A stretch of 28,279 nt of DNA from Longibacter sp051155795 (GTDB lineage Bacteria > Bacteroidota > Rhodothermia > Rhodothermales > Salinibacteraceae). Positions 1 through 7,843 of this stretch are shown piece after piece (position 1 is the stretch's first letter; each line of letters starts with the position of its first letter). A program made the translations under genes and the position numbers. The notes beneath the pieces were generated by a model, which was given only the letters and a program-made list of their open reading frames with translations, was not told the DNA's origin and made no database searches. The stretch is taken from positions 1 to 28,279 of the forward strand of contig NZ_DAXETW010000009.1 of the NCBI RefSeq assembly GCF_051155795.1. The letters are read 5' to 3'.

Positions 1-150
1 GGCAGTCCGGCCTCGATGGTCGAGGTGCTCGCCGACACGCCCGTTCGGTTCACGTACGACCCGGTGGCCATCCGGGGCACCTTCACAATCGCGAACGGAG
101 CAGAAGGTGGCGTGCGCTATCAACTCCGCCGAGCATCGCGAGAGGACTAG
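1..150 (+). CDS. C-terminal end of a DUF3299-like protein (partial)
   Basis: The frame is open from the first base to a TAG at 148-150, giving 49 residues of a protein whose start lies outside the window. The segment RFTYDPVAIRGTFTI followed by GVRYQLRRAS lines up with the end of the complete DUF3299 protein at 5698-6219 (MDFTYDTIAITGQLEL then GLMYRLTDAKP). That is the closing beta-strand pattern of the family. DUF3299 proteins are small, usually exported, and found beside MacB-like ABC transporters in metal-responsive operons; their biochemical role is unknown. If the call is right, the cluster has a DUF3299 paralogue at each end. The match is by eye over about 40 residues, so the family call is moderate; the reading frame itself is clear. 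Confidence 0.6.
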   Translation, partial: GSPASMVEVLADTPVRFTYDPVAIRGTFTIANGAEGGVRYQLRRASRED

Positions 151-231
151 GGCTCGTCTGAAATAACGGCGCCCCCTCACGTTTTACCCTACCTGGAACC
201 GTCATATGAACGAACAGTCAGCGCCTGCCGA

Positions 232-855
232 ATGATCAATCGCATCTCTTTGAAAGCCGCCTGCCTTGCGGCTGCATGCCTCCTCGCCACCTTTGCGGCG
301 TGGGTACCCTTCGCGGACGCGCAGCATGGCGGAACGTCCGACGCCCTGGCCGAGACGTTCCTCGTCGAGGGCCTCCGGGTGGATGCCACCGATCCGCCGC
401 CGGGGAGTGCCGTCGGGCGGGCCGGGGCGCGGATGCCTGACGGCGGCTACCTCCACGTCACGTACGGCAAGCCGTACAAACGCGGGCGGCAGATTTTTGG
501 CGGCCTGGTCGGATTTGGGCACGTGTGGGTGACAGGCGCCCACCGCGCCACCGAGCTCGTCGTCACGGTGCCGGTAACGGTGGGCGGACAACCGCTGGAG
601 CCCGGCGTCTACAGCCTGTTCACCACGCCGCAGCCGGAGCAGTGGACGCTCCACCTCAACCAAGCCCTCGGCATGCACCTCGCCGACGAGTACGACCCCG
701 CCCTCGACGTGCTAACCGTAGACCTCACGCCCACGACGCTCGATGTACCCGTCGAGGCGCTCACTATCGACTTCGCACCTGCCGAGAACGGGGCGGATCT
801 GCGCATTCAGTGGGACCGCACCGCCGTTACGGTCCCGATTCGTCTTCAGGAATGA
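232..855 (+). CDS. DUF2911 family secreted protein
   Basis: The product is 207 aa. An N-terminal signal peptide (basic MINR, hydrophobic residues about 8-27, cleavage near ADA-QHG) sends it to the periplasm. The body carries the DUF2911 pattern: YGKPYKRGRQIFG (about residues 79-91), then GHVWVTGAHRATEL, then LEPGVYSLFTTPQPEQWTLHLN. DUF2911 is common in Bacteroidota and has no known reaction. It is usually a single small beta-rich domain, and the length here fits. The gene follows the DUF3299-like gene by about 80 bases and precedes the CobW-type gene by 67, all on one strand, so one operon is likely. An overlapping nine-codon reading frame ends on the start codon (206-235, ATGA overlap), which could couple translation or be chance. 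Confidence 0.85.
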   Translation: MINRISLKAACLAAACLLATFAAWVPFADAQHGGTSDALAETFLVEGLRVDATDPPPGSAVGRAGARMPDGGYLHVTYGKPYKRGRQIFGGLVGFGHVWVTGAHRATELVVTVPVTVGGQPLEPGVYSLFTTPQPEQWTLHLNQALGMHLADEYDPALDVLTVDLTPTTLDVPVEALTIDFAPAENGADLRIQWDRTAVTVPIRLQE

Positions 856-922
856 CTCTCACGGAAAGGACCAAGCCGCTAATCCTCCTGCTTACACATT
901 CGCGATATAGCGAGCCATCGCC

Positions 923-1984
923 ATGACCGAAGCCCCGTCGTCCCCCGTCCCCGTCACCCTTCTTTCCGGCTTTCTGGGAAGTGGCAAGACGACCTTGCTC
1001 AACCGGCTGCTAGAGGGACTGTCCAACAAACGGCTCGCCGTCCTTGTGAACGACTTCGGCGATCTCAACGTGGATGCCGACCTGGTCGTCCGCCAGGATG
1101 CCGACGTGCTCCGACTGCAGGGCGGCTGCATCTGCTGCACGCTGCAGGGAAGCATCGCGTCGACCCTGACGTACATTCTCGGACGCCCGTCGCCACCGGA
1201 GCATATCCTCATCGAGGCCAGTGGCATCTCGGACCCCGTACCCATTGCGGTGCAACTCATGATGCCGGGCCTGCAACAGCATCTTCGCCTCGACAGCGTG
1301 CTGACGGTGATCGATGCCGACCGTGCGCCCTATGGCGATCAGGCAGATATCCAGCACCTGGTGGAATCCCAGATCAAAACAGCCAACATAGTCCTGCTCA
1401 ACAAGGCCGATTTGGTAGACGACGACCGCCTTCAGGAATTGCGGGCCTGGATCAAAGACTACACGCCCGACGCACGCATCCTGGAAACCGTCCACGCCAA
1501 CGCCCCGCTTCCTCTTCTTGTTGACCAACAGGTCGATCTGGATCTTTCGGGGCACGCTCATAGGCACGAGCATGAACACAACCACAGCCACGAGCACAAT
1601 CATGAAAACGGGCACAATCATGAAAACGGGCACAACCACGAGCACGGGCACCACCATGAGCACGACCACGAGGCTACCTTCCGGCGATGGGCGTACAGGT
1701 CCAATGTGCCATTTACGACGCTCGATGATGTCCGACGCGGATTGGGCGCGTTACCTGACTCGATTCTTCGGGTAAAGGGGTTCATCGCCACGGAGGCAAC
1801 GCTTGCACAGCGCGTGCTGCTCCAGATGGCCGGACGGCGCGTCTCGTTTACTCATCATGGAGCATGGCCCGAGGCACCTCACACGGCGCTTGCCATTCTC
1901 GGATTACCGGATGGCCCAAGCGATGCAGACGTGCAGTCCGTCTTGAACGCGCGTCTCGCTGGACCGGCTGCGTTTACGCAATGA
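923..1984 (+). CDS. COG0523 (CobW/ZNG1-type) GTP-dependent metallochaperone with His-rich linker
   Basis: The 353-aa product is a G3E-family P-loop GTPase. Walker A is GFLGSGKT (residues 16-23), the metal-binding CxCC motif sits in GGCICCTL (Cys69, Cys71, Cys72), and the NKAD guanine-specificity motif is near residue 160. A CobW C-terminal domain follows, with LRVKGFI. Between the two domains, about residues 211-250, lies a tract alternating His with Glu, Asn and Gly; such tracts bind zinc, nickel or cobalt. COG0523 proteins use GTP hydrolysis to hand a metal to client enzymes, and many are induced by zinc shortage. Here the neighbours are a zinc-dependent phosphatase and a His-rich ABC permease, so zinc is the most likely metal; cobalt for cobalamin synthesis is less likely because no cob genes are near. 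Confidence 0.93.
   Translation: MTEAPSSPVPVTLLSGFLGSGKTTLLNRLLEGLSNKRLAVLVNDFGDLNVDADLVVRQDADVLRLQGGCICCTLQGSIASTLTYILGRPSPPEHILIEASGISDPVPIAVQLMMPGLQQHLRLDSVLTVIDADRAPYGDQADIQHLVESQIKTANIVLLNKADLVDDDRLQELRAWIKDYTPDARILETVHANAPLPLLVDQQVDLDLSGHAHRHEHEHNHSHEHNHENGHNHENGHNHEHGHHHEHDHEATFRRWAYRSNVPFTTLDDVRRGLGALPDSILRVKGFIATEATLAQRVLLQMAGRRVSFTHHGAWPEAPHTALAILGLPDGPSDADVQSVLNARLAGPAAFTQ
1595..1630 (+). repeat. 18-bp perfect tandem repeat inside the His-rich linker
   Basis: Two identical 18-base copies (1595-1612 and 1613-1630) encode HNHENG twice in frame inside the CobW-type gene. A repeat divisible by three can expand or contract without breaking the frame, so the length of the metal-binding tract could vary between strains. 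Confidence 0.9.
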
Positions 1985-2071
1985 TAACCGAATGATTTGC
2001 ACCGAACGCGAAGTCGCCTGCGTACGCAAGTACGCCAACGCCCTCCCATCCTCGCTTCGCTTCACCCAGAT

Positions 2072-3481
2072 ATGCTCACCCAACTGCTGCGCGCCCCGCT
2101 CGCCAGTCTTCTGGTCTTTTGCCTGCTGGCCGCTCCATCGGTCGTTGCACAACCGGCTAACCATTCCACCCGCACGGCCGACCAGGCACCAAAGAATATC
2201 ATTCTGCTGATCCCGGACGGATTCGGTCCGGCCAGCGCCACATTTGCCCGCGACTACATCCGTGCCACGACGGGACGGTTCGAGCTTGCTTTCGACTCGT
2301 TGCACGTCGGAAGTACCCGCACGGCCTCAAGCGACAGCCGTATTACCGACTCGGCCGCCGCAGGAACGGCGCTGGCGACCGGGCACAAAACCTACAACGG
2401 AGCGATTTCGGTCGACTCGACCGGCCAACCCGTTGCCCACCTCGTAGAGGCCGCGGAGGAACGGGGGATGGCCACCGGGCTCGTCGTAACCAGTCGAATC
2501 ACGCACGCCACGCCGGCGGTCTTTTCCGCGCATGTCCGCGACCGTGGGGAAGAGGACCGCATCGCGATCCAGCAGTTGGACGCGGGCATTGAAATCCTCA
2601 TGGGCGGGGGCCTGCGCCATTTCCTGCCCGAAGCAAGCGGAGGGCAGCGCACCGACGGGCGAAACCTGGTAGACGAAGCGACGGAGGCGGGCTATCACGT
2701 GGTGCGGTCGGCCTCCGCGCTGAAGCAAGCACCTCGAGAAGGTGCGTTGCTCGGCCTGTTTGCCGACAGTCACATGGCCTACGAGATCGACCGTGCGCAG
2801 ACGCAGCAACCCAGTCTGGCAACCATGACCGGGCATGCCCTCGACCGGCTATCCGGAAGTGAGGACGGCTTTTTCCTGATGGTGGAGGGCAGCCGCATTG
2901 ACCACGCCGGACACAGCAACGATGCCGCAGCGCACCTGCACGACATTCTCGCGTTCGAAGAGGCTGTCACGGCTGCACTGGACTACGCCCGGTCAGACGG
3001 CGAAACGCTCGTCCTCGTCCTCTCCGACCACGAAACCGGGGGACTTTCGGTCGGGCGCAACCGGGATGGAGAAGGCATCTACCAGTGGCATCCCGAACCG
3101 CTGGCGAAGGTGTCGGCATCCCAGGGGGCCATGGCCCGCAGCATTATGGCTGGCGAGCAGCCGGAGCGCGTGCTCGCCACGTCGGCAGGAATCGACAGCC
3201 TCAGAGCGGAGGAAACCCAGCGGCTTCACGCATCCACGGGGAATCCACGGGCGCTGCATGCGGCCCTCAGCGAAATCATCGGACGACGCAGCCTCGTGGG
3301 TTGGACGAGCCTTGCCCATACCGCGGTCGACGTCAGTACGTATGCCTACGGCCCGGGGTGGGAGGCGTTTATTGGTTCGCACGAGAACACGTATATCGCC
3401 ACGGCCCTCGCCCGGCTGCTTGGCGTAGACTTGCGCGAATTGACACCCCGTCCGGAAGCAGCCGTGAACCCGGCACCTTGA
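2072..3481 (+). CDS. phoA: Alkaline phosphatase, PhoA family, secreted
   Basis: The chosen start at 2072 gives 469 aa opening with a clean signal peptide (MLTQLLRAPLASLLVFCLLA, cleavage near VVAQ); an in-frame ATG at 1997 would add 25 Arg-rich residues that spoil it. PhoA landmarks appear in order: a metal-ligand DGFG after the first strand, the nucleophile segment DSAAAGTALATGHKTYNG (Ser near residue 94), EGSRIDHAGHSND, SDHETGG, and a final His in SLAHTAVDVSTYAYGP. These residues bind the two zincs and the magnesium of the enzyme, which removes phosphate from monoesters in the periplasm. Length matches the bacterial family. The gene lies between a metallochaperone and an ABC transporter rather than beside phosphate genes, which suggests that metal supply is the common theme. 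Confidence 0.93.
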   Translation: MLTQLLRAPLASLLVFCLLAAPSVVAQPANHSTRTADQAPKNIILLIPDGFGPASATFARDYIRATTGRFELAFDSLHVGSTRTASSDSRITDSAAAGTALATGHKTYNGAISVDSTGQPVAHLVEAAEERGMATGLVVTSRITHATPAVFSAHVRDRGEEDRIAIQQLDAGIEILMGGGLRHFLPEASGGQRTDGRNLVDEATEAGYHVVRSASALKQAPREGALLGLFADSHMAYEIDRAQTQQPSLATMTGHALDRLSGSEDGFFLMVEGSRIDHAGHSNDAAAHLHDILAFEEAVTAALDYARSDGETLVLVLSDHETGGLSVGRNRDGEGIYQWHPEPLAKVSASQGAMARSIMAGEQPERVLATSAGIDSLRAEETQRLHASTGNPRALHAALSEIIGRRSLVGWTSLAHTAVDVSTYAYGPGWEAFIGSHENTYIATALARLLGVDLRELTPRPEAAVNPAP

Positions 3482-3551
3482 CAGACATGCGCGCATCACC
3501 GTCTCACGTCCTATCCGCTCTAATTTTCACATCGAACCACGAGAGCGCGTC

Positions 3552-4232
3552 ATGATCCTCCTCGAAGGGATTGAGCATCGGTACGACCAAACGGTCGTTC
3601 TCGACCTTCCCAGCTTCCGGGCCGAGCAGGGTGAACACCACCTCGTGCTCGGCCGCTCCGGAAGCGGTAAGACGACACTCCTTCACGTCCTGGCGGGCCT
3701 TCTTCGTCCAACGGAAGGGCGGGTGGTGGTCGCGGGCGAGGATCTCGCTGCTCTCGAAGGCGATGCCATCGACCGCTTCCGGGGCCAACATATCGGCATT
3801 GTGTTTCAAGAGATGCACCTCTTGCGAACACTGACGGTGGAAGAAAACTTGCTTCTGGCTCCCTACATGGCCGGACTGCCGCAAGACGTGGACCGCGCTC
3901 GCGAGGTGCTTCAGGGCCTCGAGGTAGAAGAGAAGGCGCAGGCGTACCCACATCAGCTCTCGGTCGGGCAGCGACAGCGGGTTGCGATCGCGCGGGCGGT
4001 GATGAATCGGCCCCGCCTCTTGTTGGCCGACGAGCCCACCTCCAGCCTTGACGACCTTCGAGCGGAGCAGGTGCTCGATCTTCTTGTGCAGCAGGCTGAA
4101 GCCCACGAAGCCACCCTCCTGGTCGCCACGCATGACCGTCGCATCATCGGGCAGTTCTCCCATCGCCTCGTCCTTGACGAAGCGGGCAGGGTCAAGCCGT
4201 CTCCAGTGAACGCAAACCCGGAGAGGACATGA
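3552..4232 (+). CDS. ABC transporter ATP-binding protein, MacB/LolD type
   Basis: The 226-aa cytoplasmic ATPase has all expected motifs: Walker A GRSGSGKT (34-41), Q-loop Gln86, signature LSVGQR (136-141, Val replacing the first Gly of LSGGQ), Walker B LLLADE (156-161), D-loop SSLD, and the switch His194. The type is that of LolD, MacB and FtsE ATPases, which drive FtsX-like permeases by mechanotransmission rather than by moving substrate through a channel. Its stop overlaps the start of the permease gene by four bases (ATGA, 4229-4232), so the two are almost certainly translated together and form one complex. The start is 70 bases after phoA. Confidence 0.93.
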   Translation: MILLEGIEHRYDQTVVLDLPSFRAEQGEHHLVLGRSGSGKTTLLHVLAGLLRPTEGRVVVAGEDLAALEGDAIDRFRGQHIGIVFQEMHLLRTLTVEENLLLAPYMAGLPQDVDRAREVLQGLEVEEKAQAYPHQLSVGQRQRVAIARAVMNRPRLLLADEPTSSLDDLRAEQVLDLLVQQAEAHEATLLVATHDRRIIGQFSHRLVLDEAGRVKPSPVNANPERT

Positions 4233-5653
4233 ACCTTCTCAAGTTGAGTGCCTCGTACCTCCGCCAGCGCCCCTTCAGCACGTCGTTGAACGTGCTTATC
4301 CTCGCGCTCGGCATCGCCACAATCGTCGTGCTTCTGCTTGTCAGCGATCGCGTCGAGCAAAACCTCACGCGCAACGCCGAAGGCATCGACCTCGTCGTGG
4401 GCGCCAAGGGAAGCCCGCTCCAACTCATCCTCTCCTCCGTGTACCACATCGACGCGCCGACGGGAAACATCTCGGTGGCCGAGGCCGAGGCGCTGATGGA
4501 GAACCGGGCCGTTGCCGAAGCCATGCCCCTCGCCCTGGGTGACTCGTACCGGGGCTTCCGCATCGTCGGAGCGACACAGGCGTACGCCGACCACTATGGG
4601 GGTGAGGTGGCGAGAGGGCGGTTCTGGTCCGGTACGATGGAAGCAACGCTCGGTGCGGTTGCCGCCCGTGAGGTCGGCCTGGACGTCGGCGACGTCTTTT
4701 ACAGCGCGCACGGACTCGGTGCAGGCGGAGAAGCCCATGATGAGCACCCGATTAAGGTGGTCGGCGTGCTCGCCGAGACAGGAACTGTCTTAGACCGCCT
4801 GCTTCTGACGAGCATCGAGACGGTTTGGGACGTGCATGGCGCGCACGGACACGACGACGATCACGGCGATGAGCACGAGGGTCACCACACGGACGAGGAT
4901 GCCGGGCATGACCATGGACATGACGAAGACCATGCGCATGCTGACGATCACGCGCACGATGCGGATCATCAGCGTGCTGAGTCGGAGGAGAACCACGCCG
5001 TGAGCGCACGTACAGACGAGGGAGACGGTTCGCCGGACGGCGCGCCAGATGCGACGCTGTCGGCGAGCGGACCGCCTGGCCTCGCGGGCCAGACGTCTAC
5101 GGCGCCTGCGCGGGAATACACGGCCGTGCTTATTCGCTACGCATCCCCACTTGCCGCCGCGTCTTTCCCCCGGTACGTCAACACGCAAACCGACCTACAA
5201 GCGGCTGCGCCGGCATTTCAGACCGCACGGCTCTTTAATCTCCTCGGCGTCGGCTTTGATGCGGTCCGTGCCTTCGGGCTCGTCCTCGTCCTGGTCGCCG
5301 TACTGAGCGTCTTCGTTGCCCTACTGAGTGCGCTCAAAGACCGGCGGTACGACCTCGCGATGATGCGGACACTTGGGGCGTCACGGCGAAAGTTGATGGC
5401 CCACGTCCTCCTCGAAGGGCTCATTCTAGCCGGGATGGGAACGCTTCTTGGGCTCGTGCTGGGCCACGTGGCAGCCGCCATTCTGGGAGGGGCCGTGGAG
5501 CAGGCCCAGGGAATGGCGTTGGGTGGGTTTACGGTCGTTACAGGGGAAATTATCGTCGTTCTCCTTGCCCTTGCCGCCGGCATCGTAGCCGCGCTCCTAC
5601 CGGCATACCAGGCGTACCGTACCGACATCGCCCGCGTCCTCGCTAAAGGGTAA
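4229..5653 (+). CDS. FtsX/MacB-like ABC permease with His/Asp-rich periplasmic insert
   Basis: The 474-aa product has the four-helix FtsX topology. One helix lies at about residues 20-42, a large periplasmic domain follows, and three helices fill the C-terminal third (VRAFGLVLVLVAVLSVFVAL; the region around LILAGMGTLLGLVLGHV; GEIIVVLLALAAGIVAALLP). The periplasmic domain holds an insert at about residues 201-255 (4832-4990) made largely of His, Asp and Glu, followed by a Ser/Ala/Pro-rich spacer to about 295. Such inserts are typical metal-binding loops. It is paired with the ATPase at 3552 by a 4-base overlap and followed by a DUF3299 gene, the arrangement seen in zinc-responsive ABC operons of Proteobacteria. 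Substrate is unknown; a role in metal delivery or in releasing a metal-linked protein is inference. Confidence 0.88.
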   Translation: MNLLKLSASYLRQRPFSTSLNVLILALGIATIVVLLLVSDRVEQNLTRNAEGIDLVVGAKGSPLQLILSSVYHIDAPTGNISVAEAEALMENRAVAEAMPLALGDSYRGFRIVGATQAYADHYGGEVARGRFWSGTMEATLGAVAAREVGLDVGDVFYSAHGLGAGGEAHDEHPIKVVGVLAETGTVLDRLLLTSIETVWDVHGAHGHDDDHGDEHEGHHTDEDAGHDHGHDEDHAHADDHAHDADHQRAESEENHAVSARTDEGDGSPDGAPDATLSASGPPGLAGQTSTAPAREYTAVLIRYASPLAAASFPRYVNTQTDLQAAAPAFQTARLFNLLGVGFDAVRAFGLVLVLVAVLSVFVALLSALKDRRYDLAMMRTLGASRRKLMAHVLLEGLILAGMGTLLGLVLGHVAAAILGGAVEQAQGMALGGFTVVTGEIIVVLLALAAGIVAALLPAYQAYRTDIARVLAKG

Positions 5654-5697
5654 CGCAAGCACGAATCCCCGCAATACAATCTTCATTGGTCATTTCG

Positions 5698-6219
5698 ATG
5701 AATGCACTCGCGAATAATGTCCGTCTGAACACGAAAAGTCCGTCGGGCGCATCGCTTCGTTCGCTGACGCACGTTTGGAGGATCTACGGCCTGGTATTGG
5801 CGGCGCTTCTCATCGCGACGGCAGGGTTGGCCCCGTGGGCCTGGGCCCAGGAAGAAACATCCTGGGAGACCCTCATGCAGGCCAGCATCGAGGAGACGTC
5901 GACGCCGGAAGGCCTGGTGTGGACCCCGGTGTTCCCTTCGGAGATCGAGGCTCTCGACGGCACCTCCGTGCAGGTAGCCGGCTACATGATCCCACTCAGT
6001 TTCGAGAAAGAGCAGACACACTTTCTCATCAGCGCCTACCCGGGCGACGGGTGCTTTTTTCACCTCCCGGGCGGCCCCAACTCCGTGGTTGAGGTGAAAG
6101 CCGACCGGGGAATGGACTTCACCTACGACACGATCGCCATTACGGGTCAACTGGAGCTACTCCACGACGACCCGTGGGGCCTCATGTACCGGCTGACGGA
6201 CGCAAAGCCGGTGGAGTGA
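5698..6219 (+). CDS. DUF3299 family exported protein
   Basis: The ATG at 5698 is preferred over an in-frame TTG twelve bases upstream and gives 173 aa. A long basic leader precedes a hydrophobic stretch (LVLAALLIATAGLAPWAWA, about residues 30-48) ending in a plausible cleavage site before QEE. The core has the DUF3299 pattern: VQVAGYMIPLSFE, then HFLISAYPGDGCFFHLPGGPNSVVEV, then an OB-like closing part with IAITGQLEL. The conserved Cys-Phe-Phe-His pair in the middle is a possible metal site. It closes the ABC operon, 44 bases after the permease. In Pseudomonas a zinc-repressed operon (PA4063-PA4066, recalled, not checked) has an equivalent ATPase, permease and DUF3299-like member, so a part in periplasmic metal handling is likely but unproved. 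Confidence 0.85.
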   Translation: MNALANNVRLNTKSPSGASLRSLTHVWRIYGLVLAALLIATAGLAPWAWAQEETSWETLMQASIEETSTPEGLVWTPVFPSEIEALDGTSVQVAGYMIPLSFEKEQTHFLISAYPGDGCFFHLPGGPNSVVEVKADRGMDFTYDTIAITGQLELLHDDPWGLMYRLTDAKPVE

Positions 6220-6525
6220 CGGCCTTGCGCCATGAATGCCTCTCTCACGTCGGCTCTGGACGGAAGAACCAACGTTCGCACGGGTCCTCCCCGACCTAAG
6301 GATATTCGGGCCTCCGCCTGGATAACGTATACCATTTCGCCGAAACGGTCGTGACCTCCCGTTCACGGACGGATTCTAAGCATACCGGCCTTGATGTTTA
6401 CGCCCCGGTGGATCAAGCCAAAGGGGCATCCTGATATGGAGCAGGACAACGACAAAGACGTGTCCGCCACATTTTTAGAGAAATGGGATTAGAAAACGCA
6501 GGATCGAACGTCGTGAGCAGACAGA
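6220..6525. other. Intergenic stretch after the metal cluster
   Basis: No open frame here looks like a protein. A 6-bp inverted repeat, CTTGAT (6390-6395) with ATCAAG (6412-6417), extendable by two pairs across a bulge, could end the + strand operon, but no T-run follows it. Nothing else is recognised. Confidence 0.4.
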
Positions 6526-6558
6526 GAAAACGCCCGCTCCAAACAAGCTGGAGGGGCG
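6526..6558 (-). terminator. Rho-independent terminator after tRNA-Arg
   Basis: Reading the minus strand, a GC-rich stem formed by 6551-6558 with 6531-6540 (CGCCC and CTCC arms, one bulged base) is followed by TTTTCTCT. It lies 37 bases past the tRNA-Arg CCA end and fits its 3' end. Confidence 0.7.
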
Positions 6559-6594
6559 ATAGCGCCCACCAATAGAGCGCCCATCAAAAACAAA

Positions 6595-6671
6595 TGGCGC
6601 GCCCGGCAGGATTCGAACCTGCGACCTGCGGATTAGAAGTCCGCTGCTCTATCCAACTGAGCTACGGGCGC
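6595..6671 (-). tRNA. tRNA-Arg (anticodon TCT)
   Basis: The minus strand folds as a full cloverleaf. The acceptor stem pairs GCGCCCG with CGGGCGC, the D-arm contains AGCTCAGTTGGATAGAGC, the anticodon stem GCGGA/TCCGC holds loop CTTCTAA, and the T-arm is GCAGG-TTCGAAT-CCTGC. The anticodon TCT (complement of 6635-6637) reads AGA codons. The discriminator is G and CCA is encoded in the DNA (6595-6597). A zinc-ribbon gene lies 74 bases upstream on the same strand, and a terminator follows. Its 3' end faces the metal cluster. Confidence 0.97.
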
Positions 6672-6745
6672 GTGTATCCTGTTCGCGGTTAGGACGGGCA
6701 GAGAGGTCTGCATCGCGTCCCTCGTGGACGAGAGGTGGGCGCGCG

Positions 6746-6988
6746 CTACACCGGCTGATCGACGTCCACCAGATCATTCAGATCCAGAGCGACGGTCTCC
6801 GGCTCGGGACGGAGCCAGTCCTTCAACGCCACCGCGGACGGCCGGACGTCCATCGGCAACTGGGAGCGACAGGATGCGTCATCGCATGCCATCGGGTGCC
6901 CGCATCGGCCGCAGCAGTCGTGGGGTAGCGCATACGGAAGGTTGCAGTGCGGACAGAGCGTGATGAATACGTCGGAAGAGAGGTCCAC
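6746..6988 (-). CDS. Small zinc-ribbon protein, function unknown
   Basis: The 80-aa product starts at a GTG (6986-6988); the frame continues upstream only to a stop at 7025-7027 without an ATG. It has a cysteine cluster CPHC (residues 12-15), CCGRCG (25-30), then two more Cys within ten residues, which would bind one or two zincs. The acidic C-terminal half (ETVALDLNDLVDVD) has no recognised fold. No Shine-Dalgarno sequence is seen. It lies just upstream of tRNA-Arg on the same strand. Zinc-ribbon proteins of this size often bind nucleic acid or partner proteins; no specific role can be given. The regular Cys spacing argues for a real gene. Confidence 0.65.
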   Translation of the reverse strand: MDLSSDVFITLCPHCNLPYALPHDCCGRCGHPMACDDASCRSQLPMDVRPSAVALKDWLRPEPETVALDLNDLVDVDQPV

Positions 6989-7226
6989 AAGGTCGGGCGG
7001 CGAAAGGAGTTCCGGCTGGGTGTACTATAATACAACGGAGAAACGAACCAAGACTACAAACCGAAACCGGATTTTTTGAAATTTTGCCCCTCTGATGGAC
7101 TCGGCATGCGGCGTTTGCAACGGACGGGCGTGTGGGAGAAGGCTCTACACCGGAGGCAGGGGCCGCCTGTTTAAATTCGTGTTCGGTGTGCTCATATTGC
7201 CGGACCATCGTGACTGCACGGCCTAA

Positions 7227-7547
7227 ATGGTACGTATGGCACTTTCTCTCCCCAACGCCACCGGCAGCAACGTGCCCTCTTTCGCGTCCGAGGCGTTCAT
7301 TCGCTTCGATGGCTGCTGGCAGCGGGCGAGCAAACAGCCCCTGACGGACGCCATTCACGCGTACGAAGCACATTACGGCGAACCGACCGGTCACGGCAGC
7401 AACTGGGTCGCCGTGGCGATTCGCCTGCAGGACCGTATGCTCTTCATCGTCAGCCGCCACGGTTGGAAGGACGTCCTGAGAGGGGATTCACCGGGCGAGA
7501 TTGCCCACCGTATCCGAAACCTGACGCGGGGTTGCATGCGCCGGTAA
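7227..7547 (+). CDS. Hypothetical protein, 106 aa
   Basis: I do not recognise this protein. From residue 20 on it reads like a compact soluble domain: alternating hydrophobic residues (EAFIRFDGCW, WVAVAIRLQDRMLFIVSRHGW) suggest beta-strands, and SPGEIAHRIRNL a closing helix. A second in-frame ATG at 7236 is an equally possible start. It stands alone on the plus strand between two minus-strand tRNA units, so it needs its own promoter; a TATAAT at 7026-7031 is too far upstream to be convincing. The long frame on the opposite strand is Arg/Ala-rich and looks like a shadow of this one. Confidence 0.55.
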   Translation: MVRMALSLPNATGSNVPSFASEAFIRFDGCWQRASKQPLTDAIHAYEAHYGEPTGHGSNWVAVAIRLQDRMLFIVSRHGWKDVLRGDSPGEIAHRIRNLTRGCMRR

Positions 7548-7599
7548 TCCAGACGTCGAGCGAAGCACCACATCAAAACAGGTCACGCCCGCTGAAGCT

Positions 7600-7637
7600 G
7601 CAAAAACGCCTCTCCCGGTTCTTCCGGAGGAGGCGTT
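7600..7637 (-). terminator. Rho-independent terminator after tRNA-Pro
   Basis: The perfect 8-bp stem AACGCCTC (7605-7612) with GAGGCGTT (7630-7637), with further pairing inside the loop, is followed on the minus strand by a run of five T. It lies 55 bases past the tRNA-Pro 3' end. Confidence 0.85.
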
Positions 7638-7691
7638 CACGTTCTATCGTACCGTACCCGCGGTGTCTGACCCGGGCCGGCGATGCGTCGT

Positions 7692-7769
7692 TGGTCGGGG
7701 CGGCCGGATTCGAACCGGCGACCCCCTGCTCCCAAAGCAGGTGCGCTAACCGGACTGCGCCACGCCCCG
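7692..7769 (-). tRNA. tRNA-Pro (anticodon TGG)
   Basis: The minus strand gives a cloverleaf: acceptor CGGGGCG with CGCCCCG, anticodon stem CCTGC/GCAGG holding loop TTTGGGA (anticodon TGG, complement of 7732-7734), and T-arm GCCGG-TTCGAAT-CCGGC. The discriminator is A and CCA is encoded (7692-7694). It reads CCA and, by wobble, other proline codons. A strong terminator follows at 7600-7637. Confidence 0.97.
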
Positions 7770-7843
7770 AACGTCATGCGGAAGTGATCTCGAGGTGGGC
7801 CCCGGCGGTGAGAATCGATTCGGCGATCCGTCTTCCCTCCCGC

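Noticed and set aside
856..922. Cobalamin riboswitch before the CobW-type gene
   Set aside because: Only 67 bases are available and no B12-box-like sequence is present.
1010..1669. 219-codon minus-strand frame starting with a Val-rich repeat
   Set aside because: The repeat is the antisense reading of the His codons in the metallochaperone linker.
1561..1672. CRISPR-like repeats
   Set aside because: The repeats are short, adjacent, without spacers, and code for the His-rich tract in frame.
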